Of a stretch of 5,357 nucleotides of DNA, positions 1 through 5,357 are shown piece after piece. Position 1 is the first letter of the stretch. Every line of letters starts with the position of its first letter. The DNA comes from Candidatus Thalassarchaeaceae archaeon. Its GTDB lineage: Archaea; Thermoplasmatota; Poseidoniia; Poseidoniales; Thalassarchaeaceae. The DNA is taken from positions 1-5,357 of the forward strand of contig JASLJW010000024.1 in assembly GCA_030747885.1 (NCBI GenBank), written 5' to 3'. Below the pieces are notes generated by a model. It had not been told where the DNA came from. It made no database searches and saw only the letters and a list, made by a program, of their open reading frames with translations. The position numbers and the translations under genes are program-made.

Positions 1-831
1 TGGTCGAATAATTAGTGGAATCCCAGCCTCCACCAAAGGATCGATTGCATCAGGATGGAGGAGTCGTGAAGAATAAGATGCAATTTCAACGGCTTCATCA
101 TAATTTAGGTAAGGAATTCTCCTTCCTGGCATCCCCCATGCAGGATCTATGCTTAGTACTCCAGGCACGTCCCTCCATATCACCACAGATGATGCCCCAA
201 TTGCTGAGGCAATATATGCGGCTGTACAATCAGAACCACCCCTAGAAAGTGTGGCGAGATTGTCATCTGAACCTATACCATACCATCCAGCACACAATGG
301 AATAATGTCATCAGGTAGTTCAATCGATTCAGAAGTAGAAGACCGATCGATTCGAATAAATGGATCACGCCCCTTCAAAATTACTGGAATTTCTTCCGCC
401 CAGAATGATTTGCAAAACACACCCCTAGCGTTTAGGGCCGCCTCAAGACACGAAGTAGCCAAACGTTCACCAGTCACCAAAACCTCAACTTCCGCACCTT
501 TAGCGTCAATATTTCTAAGATTAGTATCGAGAATTTCAATGGCTTGTTCGAACCTCTCCAAAGAAGGGGAGGTCAAAATTTCGGGTGTGAGTGTTGTATG
601 GTGAGAACGAATCCAAGGAACGAAAGTTGAGACATGCAATCTACCATTCCGTGCATCATGAATCGCATCTAACAATCTGTCTGTGACTCCAAAAAACGCA
701 GAGACAACAACGACTGGGGTCGAATCTAATTCAAGTATCCTTTCAGCAATTGATGAGATATCATGAGAGGATTTTAGACAAGAACCACCGAACTTCAGAA
801 CACTTCTGAAGGACCCTTGGGGCTCATCCAT
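1..831 (-). CDS. lysC: Aspartokinase (aspartate kinase), partial, 3' end outside the window
   Basis: Phosphorylates L-aspartate to 4-aspartyl phosphate, the first step toward aspartate semialdehyde, lysine, threonine and methionine; cytosolic. The open frame begins at ATG 831 and runs with no stop to position 1, giving 277 residues of the amino-acid-kinase fold. Visible landmarks are KFGGS (13-17) for phosphate binding, VTGERL (119-124), SRGGSDCTAA (196-205), the nucleotide-site segment DVPGV...DP (221-230) and LLHP (257-260). Everything after LIIRP (273-277) is missing, so the regulatory ACT domains, or a possible fused homoserine dehydrogenase, cannot be judged. The start is chosen because an AGGAG lies just upstream at 836-840 and KFGG sits at the usual distance from the N-terminus. 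It follows aroC by 21 nt. Departures from the common consensus are KFGGSC for KFGGTS, WRDVPG for WTDVPG, and SSRLLHP where GAKVLHP is usual. The family call is solid; the substrate is inferred from these motifs and the neighbours. Confidence 0.9.
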   Translation of the reverse strand, partial: MDEPQGSFRSVLKFGGSCLKSSHDISSIAERILELDSTPVVVVSAFFGVTDRLLDAIHDARNGRLHVSTFVPWIRSHHTTLTPEILTSPSLERFEQAIEILDTNLRNIDAKGAEVEVLVTGERLATSCLEAALNARGVFCKSFWAEEIPVILKGRDPFIRIDRSSTSESIELPDDIIPLCAGWYGIGSDDNLATLSRGGSDCTAAYIASAIGASSVVIWRDVPGVLSIDPAWGMPGRRIPYLNYDEAVEIASYSSRLLHPDAIDPLVEAGIPLIIRP

Positions 832-840
832 ACCTCTCCT
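832..840 (-). promoter_or_regulatory. Ribosome-binding site of the aspartokinase gene
   Basis: On the minus strand AGGAGAGGT directly precedes ATG 831. The AGGAG core (836-840) has a short 4-nt spacer. It lies in the 21-nt gap after the aroC stop and supports the start at 831. Part of the site falls inside the 10-bp palindrome CTCCTAGGAG (836-845). Confidence 0.6.
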
Positions 841-852
841 AGGAGGCCTACT

Positions 853-1932
853 CTAAAATGGACGCGTACGAGACAAAATCTGTTCAGCGATGAGAAAACG
901 TACCACTCCTTCCACAACAGGAGCTGCTCGAGGCGCTAGAACGGGGTCATGCCTACCTCCAACTGAAAGAAGACGCATCTCTCCAGAAGGAAGATGCAAG
1001 GTATTCTGTTCCAACGGAATACTACTTGGTGGCTTGAAATGAATACTAATTCTAAGATCTGAACCTGTAGAAATTCCACCAAGTGAACCATCTCCACCTT
1101 CAGATTGAATCGGTGTTGAATCTTCTCCGGATATCCATACTGAATTATGTTCACTACCTCGCATAGAAGATGCTTCTACTCCATGGCCAAACTCGACTGC
1201 TCGAACTGCAGGAATGCCAAACAATCCCTTCGACAAAGCAGGTTCTATTCCCTCAAACCAGGGATTACCTACTCCTATGGGGAGACCTTGGACCAAAACA
1301 TCAACTCTGCTCCCAATACTGTCTTTTTCTTTACGCAAAATTTCAATCTGTTTGGTAAAACGTTCAGAAGCAACTGGATCCATACAATTCAAACGAGCCA
1401 TATTTTCAGTTAATTCAGAAGAAAGAAGGTTAGACAAATCATCAGTTTGATCGGACCCCATAGCAGCCATATGAGCCACAACTGAACAACCCACAGAATC
1501 TAGAATTGGACGAACTACAGAACCTGCAGCAACTAATCCCCAAGTAAGACGTCCAGAATGGCTCCCTCCTCCTCGAGGATCTGCATTTCCCCCACTTCGG
1601 ATTGCTTCAACTAAATCAGCATGACCTGGCCGAGGATGATCAGGAAGGAAATCGTAATCTGAACTTCGGACATCTGAGTTCTTTGCAAACAAAACAAGAG
1701 GCCAACCCGTCGAATGGTCTTCATGGATTCCACTGAGTATTGATGGGATATCGGATTCACTGCGTTGAGAAAGGCCTTTTCTACCTGGTTTTCGACGATC
1801 AAGGTCCTCTTCTATAGATTTTAATTTGATTGGAATCCCTGGTGGGATTCCTTCAATCAAAACGCCGACTCCAGTAGCATGACTTTCTCCAAAAATTACG
1901 AGAGAAAGTGTTTCGCCGAGGCGCATGCCCAT
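853..1932 (-). CDS. aroC: Chorismate synthase
   Basis: Catalyses the last common step of aromatic biosynthesis: anti-1,4-elimination of phosphate from 5-enolpyruvylshikimate 3-phosphate to give chorismate, with reduced FMN as a required non-consumed cofactor. The 359-residue protein has the usual family length. Landmarks are FGESHA (14-19, His18), DLDRRKPG (43-50), RPGHAD (101-106, His104), the flavin/substrate loop RGGG..SGRLT (120-130) and the C-terminal GRHDPVLAPRA (326-336). His18 and His104 match the two conserved active-site histidines. ATG 1932 is chosen although the frame stays open to 2025: the extension would overlap aroK, its residues do not resemble the family, and a GAGG motif lies 8 nt before ATG 1932. 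Another ATG at 1926 would remove only two residues. It starts 10 nt after the aroK stop. One oddity is Ala19, where the first signature normally has Gly or Cys. No separate flavin reductase is visible, so whether the enzyme reduces its own flavin cannot be told. Confidence 0.96.
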   Translation of the reverse strand: MGMRLGETLSLVIFGESHATGVGVLIEGIPPGIPIKLKSIEEDLDRRKPGRKGLSQRSESDIPSILSGIHEDHSTGWPLVLFAKNSDVRSSDYDFLPDHPRPGHADLVEAIRSGGNADPRGGGSHSGRLTWGLVAAGSVVRPILDSVGCSVVAHMAAMGSDQTDDLSNLLSSELTENMARLNCMDPVASERFTKQIEILRKEKDSIGSRVDVLVQGLPIGVGNPWFEGIEPALSKGLFGIPAVRAVEFGHGVEASSMRGSEHNSVWISGEDSTPIQSEGGDGSLGGISTGSDLRISIHFKPPSSIPLEQNTLHLPSGEMRLLSVGGRHDPVLAPRAAPVVEGVVRFLIAEQILSRTRPF

Positions 1933-1940
1933 ATGAATCG

Positions 1941-1946
1941 CCTCAC
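1941..1946 (-). promoter_or_regulatory. Ribosome-binding site that fixes the aroC start
   Basis: Minus-strand GTGAGG, 8 nt upstream of ATG 1932. It contains the aroK stop codon TGA (1943-1945), so aroK termination and aroC initiation share bases. This favours 1932 over the longer frame to 2025 and suggests translational coupling. Confidence 0.6.
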
Positions 1947-2797
1947 TCTGTTCGAATTGCTGTCTCAAAAACAGACAGACCTCTACTTCCCAATGTATCC
2001 AAAATACGATCGATTGCTGCTTCATTGACTGATGGAATCATGAAAACAATGGCAGGGCCTGAACCAGAGATTCCAGCACATCTAGCCCCCCAGACCAGTA
2101 AATCATTGCATATTTTCCTTCCAGCCTGATCGGCTGTTGCGAAGGCAACACCCCTACCATTCTCAGTCAACGCATTGTCTAGAGCACCTTGTTGGATTGC
2201 ACCCAATGCCTTCTGGAAATTCATTTGAGACCTTGCGAAGGATTCTGGGTCAATTTGAGCAGTTCTCTCGCCCCTCTCAACAACAAAAACAGCCCATTCC
2301 TCTGAACCGGGCCATTCTCCCTCCAATGCTATACCTTCGTGAATTGGCACCTGTGGATTGACTACTTTCCAACCAGTAGTTACTGCAGCCCAAGTATCGT
2401 CAACTGAACCTGTGATTGCACATCCTGCAGCCATTTGTGCTCTAACAGCCAATTCCACTACCTGTGGAGTTTCTAGAATTGTTTCCGTTGCTTCACACAA
2501 CGCCAAAATTGCTGCAGCAGCTACTGCTGAACTCGATTTCAAACCCACTCCTGCAGGGATTTCTGAACGAACCATCCAATGAACCTCTGATTCAGGCATC
2601 GAAAGACCTGCCTCAGTCCATATGGATTCAACTGCAGTAAGAAGGCCGTGTGGATCCACAATCTCCTGTCTATCAGGGTTGTCTCGCAACATTACCTTCG
2701 CAGGAAGATCAAGTGATAATGAAGCGCCGTAGCCCGCTCCTACAGCATGCAAAAGAGAACACGAACCATAGGCTGTGCCTCGTCCTAGAACCCCCAT
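1943..2797 (-). CDS. aroK: Archaeal shikimate kinase (GHMP kinase superfamily)
   Basis: Transfers the ATP gamma-phosphate to shikimate, giving shikimate 3-phosphate. This is the archaeal enzyme of the galactokinase/homoserine kinase/mevalonate kinase fold, unrelated to bacterial P-loop AroK. The 284-residue length is normal for the family. GHMP landmarks occur in order: an N-terminal segment GRGTAYGSCSLLHAVGAGYG (5-24), the ATP-binding glycine/serine loop IPAGVGLKSSSA (80-91), TGSVDDTWAAVTTG (129-142), and the C-terminal GISGSGPAI (242-250). The GLKSSSA form of the loop and the TG..DD motif are typical of shikimate kinase; homoserine and mevalonate kinases usually have GLGSSAA or similar. The start at ATG 2797 is supported by a strong AAGGAGGT 6 nt upstream. 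It follows aroB' by 2 nt and precedes aroC by 10 nt. The position inside an aromatic operon strongly supports shikimate as the substrate. No key residue is visibly missing. Confidence 0.93.
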   Translation of the reverse strand: MGVLGRGTAYGSCSLLHAVGAGYGASLSLDLPAKVMLRDNPDRQEIVDPHGLLTAVESIWTEAGLSMPESEVHWMVRSEIPAGVGLKSSSAVAAAAILALCEATETILETPQVVELAVRAQMAAGCAITGSVDDTWAAVTTGWKVVNPQVPIHEGIALEGEWPGSEEWAVFVVERGERTAQIDPESFARSQMNFQKALGAIQQGALDNALTENGRGVAFATADQAGRKICNDLLVWGARCAGISGSGPAIVFMIPSVNEAAIDRILDTLGSRGLSVFETAIRTE

Positions 2798-2799
2798 GC

Positions 2800-3735
2800 T
2801 CAGACCTCCTTAACCAGCGAAGGAACGCTCTTACCAATATGCATAGCGCTCTCAAAGGTCATCGCCAACACCTTTTCACCTTCCTTGAGAGAGGTCACGG
2901 CTATTGATTCTCCCCCTAAAGTGAGCAAACGAACTGTTTCGGCCTGTTGAAGAAGAATCTGACCTTCTATTCCATCATTTGATTCAAAACGGATTAAGAG
3001 AAATGGCCTATGTTCAATTTTTACTCTTCCAACAATAGATGTGCGGCGACTTCCATTTGAAGAAATTACAGAAACCGGCATACCTGAACGTAATTCTTCC
3101 AAATAATTCGTTCGTTCTCCTTCAGATAGAACATAGGCATGAATGGCACCTGCATTTACCCTAAAAGGGCGTGTGGGGACATGTGGGTTCTCATTTACCT
3201 CTGCTTGAACAAGTACCATGCATGAAGAAAATGAACCAATGCAAAGCCCTTCGTCTGGATTCATTCGTTCTGTTAAATCAATACAAGCACGTTGGCCAAT
3301 CCCTCCATCCTCTATCGACCTCACAGTGACTTCAATCATGGATAGATTGGAGTCATCGGATAATCTAGATGATCTACTGTTTCCCAACAATTGCGCTTTT
3401 TCCCACAACTCTTCTTGTGGAGGTAGCAATAGGGCATCGACACCAATTTCAAGAGCAAAAATAGCACCTTGAACATCCTCAATTCGGTTTATCTCTGCAC
3501 ATATTCTAGTTCCCGTTCCTGATGCATCTGCAATCAAGTTCTCTAAAGGAATCATTGTCCAGTCAGGACATCGAACGACCACCCAATCGACCATTCCCAT
3601 AAGGCTACGAATCGATTCTCGATCAGAATCATCTGAAATGTCCTTCCTAGAAATACCTGTAGAATCCTCAGAAAGGACTCTGTCGGGGGAAAATGGAAAC
3701 CCTTTAGGGGGTTTTTTATCGGACCATATTTCCAT
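2800..3735 (-). CDS. aroB': 3-dehydroquinate synthase II (NAD-dependent, archaeal)
   Basis: Converts 2-amino-3,7-dideoxy-D-threo-hept-6-ulosonate to 3-dehydroquinate by NAD-dependent oxidative deamination and cyclisation. It replaces canonical AroB in archaea that lack DAHP synthase. The C-terminal half is diagnostic: GIGQRACIDL (145-154), EGLCIGS (162-168), TRPFRVNAGAIHAY (188-201), YLEELRSG (211-218), GRVKIEHRP (236-244), LQQAETVRL (262-270) and a final segment with AMHIGK (297-302). The N-terminal half has an alternating hydrophobic pattern (VDWVVVR at 49-55, GVDALLLP at 98-105) and ends in a Ser/Asp-rich linker near 119-132. At 311 residues it is shorter than the roughly 340-390 usual for the family; the shortfall is N-terminal. 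ATG 3735 has GAGGT 6 nt upstream, and MEIW resembles the family N-terminus, so the short form looks real and not a wrong start. It follows aroA' by 9 nt. Where family members usually carry RHFG near the C-terminus, this one has MHIG. Confidence 0.93.
   Translation of the reverse strand: MEIWSDKKPPKGFPFSPDRVLSEDSTGISRKDISDDSDRESIRSLMGMVDWVVVRCPDWTMIPLENLIADASGTGTRICAEINRIEDVQGAIFALEIGVDALLLPPQEELWEKAQLLGNSRSSRLSDDSNLSMIEVTVRSIEDGGIGQRACIDLTERMNPDEGLCIGSFSSCMVLVQAEVNENPHVPTRPFRVNAGAIHAYVLSEGERTNYLEELRSGMPVSVISSNGSRRTSIVGRVKIEHRPFLLIRFESNDGIEGQILLQQAETVRLLTLGGESIAVTSLKEGEKVLAMTFESAMHIGKSVPSLVKEV
2804..2811 (-). promoter_or_regulatory. Strong Shine-Dalgarno site of aroK
   Basis: Minus-strand AAGGAGGT with a 6-nt spacer to ATG 2797 is the best ribosome-binding site in the window. 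It is embedded in the last codons of aroB' (residues KEV then stop), so aroK should be initiated independently and efficiently although only 2 nt separate the genes. Confidence 0.8.
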
Positions 3736-3741
3736 TTTTGA

Positions 3742-3748
3742 ACCTCAC
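3742..3748 (-). promoter_or_regulatory. Ribosome-binding site of aroB'
   Basis: Minus-strand GTGAGGT with 6 nt between GAGGT and ATG 3735. It contains the aroA' stop codon TGA (3745-3747), the same stop-within-site arrangement as at aroC. It supports ATG 3735 as the start and so supports the short N-terminus of AroB'. Confidence 0.65.
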
Positions 3749-4542
3749 AAAAATGATTGGGCTTCTTCAAGACTAGCTCCTTCATGGACGATTGCCCTCA
3801 CTGCCCTAACTCTAGATGATGGATTATCTGAACTGAAAATTTGTCGCCCCATACAAACTCCTGAACCACCTGCTTCAATTGATTTGCCAACGATACTCAG
3901 TGTTTCATCAAAGGAGGCACTTACTCCGCCAGCAATAAGAACAGGAATAGGTACTGCAGATGTTACAATCTGGAAAGATTCAATTGAACCAGTCCAAGGT
4001 ACCTTGACCACATTACATCCAATCTCAAATGCTACACGTGCAGCATGCGCTACACCACGAGTAGAATCTGAGGAGTCTATCGAAAGATTTGGTCCCCTCG
4101 GATACACCATGCCCAAAGTAGGTACGCCAATTTGCCATGCTTCTGAAGTAAGTAATCCAAGATCATGCAACATTACAGGTTCTGCTTCATCACCAAGATT
4201 TACTTGTCCAGAAACGGCCACTGCGCCTCTAGAAACTGCTTCTTCAGCACTCCCAACCATTACCTTTGATTGTGAATTAAAACCGCCGTGCACAGTAGAT
4301 GCTGAAAGATGACAAACAAAATTCGTCCAAGAAGTTCTGCTAAATTGATGAGACAACACGCCTTTCTGGAGAACCACTGCATCAGCACCTCCTTCGATTA
4401 CTGAATCGATGACTAAGTCCATTCGATCCAAACCCGTTTCTGGGTATCCTGAAAGACCATGGTCCATAGGAATCCAAACGCCACGACCTCCAGGAAGAAT
4501 CCTAGAAAGGCGAGAAGATAAATTAGGACTGGGGGCGCCCAT
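3745..4542 (-). CDS. aroA': ADH synthase: 2-amino-3,7-dideoxy-D-threo-hept-6-ulosonate synthase (class I aldolase family)
   Basis: Schiff-base aldolase that condenses L-aspartate 4-semialdehyde with the triose-like part of 6-deoxy-5-ketofructose 1-phosphate to give ADH, the first dedicated step of the archaeal shikimate pathway. The 265-residue TIM barrel lines up along its length with Methanocaldococcus MJ0400 as I recall it. Landmarks are PMDHG (25-29, Asp27/His28), ADAVVLQKG (53-61), HLSAST (78-83), MVYPRG (145-150, proposed acid/base Tyr147), the lysine of VVKVPWTG (178-185, proposed Schiff-base Lys180), IAGGVS (203-208) and GVCMGRQIF (228-236). The close relative archaeal fructose-1,6-bisphosphate aldolase shares the fold and catalytic residues. 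The aroB' gene next door makes ADH synthase much more likely. No other ATG precedes PMDHG, so ATG 4542 is taken as the start. It overlaps the regulator gene by 20 nt and has only a weak GGAG immediately before the ATG, so it probably depends on translational coupling. Confidence 0.93.
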   Translation of the reverse strand: MGAPSPNLSSRLSRILPGGRGVWIPMDHGLSGYPETGLDRMDLVIDSVIEGGADAVVLQKGVLSHQFSRTSWTNFVCHLSASTVHGGFNSQSKVMVGSAEEAVSRGAVAVSGQVNLGDEAEPVMLHDLGLLTSEAWQIGVPTLGMVYPRGPNLSIDSSDSTRGVAHAARVAFEIGCNVVKVPWTGSIESFQIVTSAVPIPVLIAGGVSASFDETLSIVGKSIEAGGSGVCMGRQIFSSDNPSSRVRAVRAIVHEGASLEEAQSFL

Positions 4543-5269
4543 GCTCCGTCCAAGAGTCAGACACTATTGAGTCCTCTTCCTCAAGCAATTCCTCTTCTGA
4601 TTGGAGCCAATGTGGCATTGCTGCGATGTATGAGCCAATGATATTCGCTTCTGCATGAACTAGATGTTCAGCAACTGTTGAACGGCTAAGATTAGATCTT
4701 ACTGCAATATCCTCTAACTTACAACCTCTTGGAGCACTATACCAACCAAGATTGAAAGCAATTCTCAAGATTTCTTCTTGACGTTTCGAAATTAGGCCTG
4801 GTGCTAAATCCTCAGGTTGTACCCCGCCTGCTGAAATACGATCAGGACGAAGGAAAGAAACAAGCTGATCCTTCTGCGCCTTTACTGCGCTACGACTTCC
4901 TCGAATGATGTATGTAAAACCGGAAGAATCCAATCGAGTACCTGGTCTGATAATACACGACATGGACCTCATCAACAGTTCTGCAAAAGATTCGTACATT
5001 GAAATAACGAGTACAAATGCATCATCCGAAATTGATGGTTCCGCCAGGACCTCTTGTACTGAAAACATCGAATTTCTCTGAATATCATCCAAAGTACGAC
5101 CTGGATGGGGTTCCATCCTAACTGAAAGTACCAATCCAGAAGAAGACTGTTCAAGAACTCCAAGAACTGTAGCATTGGCACAATTTTCGAGAATTGTGGC
5201 CAAAAAAGGTTGAAGCCGAAGACGGTCTCGGCGCCAAAAAAAGGTCACGTCTCTTAGTCCGGACACCAT
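4523..5269 (-). CDS. HTH-10 family (bacterio-opsin activator type) transcriptional regulator
   Basis: Probable archaeal DNA-binding regulator, with 248 residues from ATG 5269. The C-terminal HTH-10 domain spans about residues 159-212: it begins ISKRQEEILRIAFNLGWYS, continues with PRG, then LEDIA and the recognition-helix region LSRSTVAEHLVHAEA. The N-terminal 150 residues start SGLRDVTFFWRRD and form a mixed alpha/beta region like the poorly characterised sensor part of Bat-type proteins; I see no ligand-binding motif. An acidic tail (SEEELLEEEDS, about 224-234) follows the HTH. A longer frame opens at TTG 5332, adding 21 residues. I prefer ATG 5269 because the extra stretch is AT-rich, starts with a rare codon and lacks a ribosome-binding site. 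It is first in the operon and overlaps aroA' by 20 nt, so control of the aromatic genes or of itself is plausible but inferred. An A7 run at 5236-5242 (plus strand) lies in its early codons; the frame looks intact across it. Confidence 0.85.
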   Translation of the reverse strand: MVSGLRDVTFFWRRDRLRLQPFLATILENCANATVLGVLEQSSSGLVLSVRMEPHPGRTLDDIQRNSMFSVQEVLAEPSISDDAFVLVISMYESFAELLMRSMSCIIRPGTRLDSSGFTYIIRGSRSAVKAQKDQLVSFLRPDRISAGGVQPEDLAPGLISKRQEEILRIAFNLGWYSAPRGCKLEDIAVRSNLSRSTVAEHLVHAEANIIGSYIAAMPHWLQSEEELLEEEDSIVSDSWTEHGRPQS

Positions 5270-5357
5270 GGTTGAAACTACAAATCCTAACTTATGAAGC
5301 AATCTATTGAATAATAAATTGAGAACGGACAATTAATAGCATTGTTTTCATAGAAAA
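5270..5357 (-). promoter_or_regulatory. AT-rich upstream region of the operon with a candidate TATA box
   Basis: This 88-nt stretch upstream of the regulator is clearly more AT-rich than the coding DNA. On the minus strand AATTTATTAT (5311-5320) is the best TATA-like element. If used, transcription would start near 5290, leaving a leader of about 20 nt before ATG 5269. No purine-rich BRE precedes it, and no good Shine-Dalgarno precedes ATG 5269 (only AGGA about 15 nt away). No upstream gene or terminator is visible before the window edge, so an operon that began further right cannot be excluded. Confidence 0.35.

Noticed and set aside
149..604. A 151-codon open frame on the plus strand near the left edge.
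   Set aside because: It is antisense to the aspartokinase reading frame, which carries clear catalytic motifs throughout this stretch.
1933..2025. A 31-residue N-terminal extension of chorismate synthase.
   Set aside because: It overlaps the end of aroK, does not resemble the family, and has a worse initiation context than ATG 1932.
1943..2797. Alternative call of homoserine kinase, considered because an aspartokinase is nearby.
   Set aside because: The GLKSSSA loop and the SVDDT motif fit archaeal shikimate kinase, and the gene lies between aroB' and aroC.
3697..3717. A hairpin (AAACCC/GGGTTT) followed by a T run on the plus strand, resembling an intrinsic terminator.
   Set aside because: No plus-strand gene ends there, the stem is only 6 bp, and the sequence is accounted for by the KKPPKGF codons of aroB'.
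3638..4312. A 224-codon open frame on the plus strand opposite aroA' and aroB'.
   Set aside because: It lies antisense to two confidently identified genes, has no recognisable motif and no ribosome-binding site, and is explained by codon bias of the minus-strand genes.
3745..4542. Alternative call of archaeal class I fructose-1,6-bisphosphate aldolase for aroA'.
   Set aside because: The two families share catalytic residues, but the HLSAST and MVYPRG segments and the position directly before aroB' fit ADH synthase better.
5236..5242. A7 homopolymer in the early codons of the regulator, considered as a frameshift site.
   Set aside because: The residues on both sides (GLRDVT before, FFWRRD after) read as a continuous family-like N-terminus, so no frameshift needs to be assumed.

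Overview
This window reads as one minus-strand operon of an archaeon. It holds six genes packed almost without gaps. Read in the direction of transcription (from position 5269 down to position 1) they are: an HTH-10 (bacterio-opsin-activator type) transcriptional regulator; 2-amino-3,7-dideoxy-D-threo-hept-6-ulosonate (ADH) synthase, aroA'; 3-dehydroquinate synthase II, aroB'; a GHMP-superfamily archaeal shikimate kinase, aroK; chorismate synthase, aroC; and an aspartokinase that runs off the left edge.

The organism is archaeal on three grounds: the regulator carries an HTH-10 domain, the shikimate pathway starts with the aspartate-semialdehyde route (AroA'/AroB') instead of DAHP synthase and AroB, and shikimate kinase is the GHMP type. 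GC is around 45% by eye, and the HTH-10 regulator sits with a complete AroA'/AroB' pair. Together these suggest a marine Euryarchaeote such as the Marine Group II (Poseidoniales) lineage, but this lineage call is inference.

Layout: 5270-5357 is an AT-rich upstream region with a possible TATA element. 4523-5269 is the regulator, whose last 20 nt overlap the start of aroA' (3745-4542). Then come aroB' (2800-3735), aroK (1943-2797), aroC (853-1932) and the partial aspartokinase (1-831). Gaps between genes are 2 to 21 nt, and several ribosome-binding sites lie in or across the preceding stop codon. The plus strand has no credible gene, and there are no RNA genes, repeats, CRISPR arrays or mobile elements.

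How the genes work together: aspartokinase makes aspartyl-4-phosphate, the precursor of L-aspartate 4-semialdehyde. AroA' condenses the semialdehyde with 6-deoxy-5-ketofructose 1-phosphate to give ADH. AroB' oxidatively deaminates and cyclises ADH to 3-dehydroquinate. AroK phosphorylates shikimate and AroC makes chorismate. Aspartate-semialdehyde dehydrogenase, 3-dehydroquinate dehydratase, shikimate dehydrogenase and EPSP synthase are not in the window and must be encoded elsewhere or beyond its left edge.
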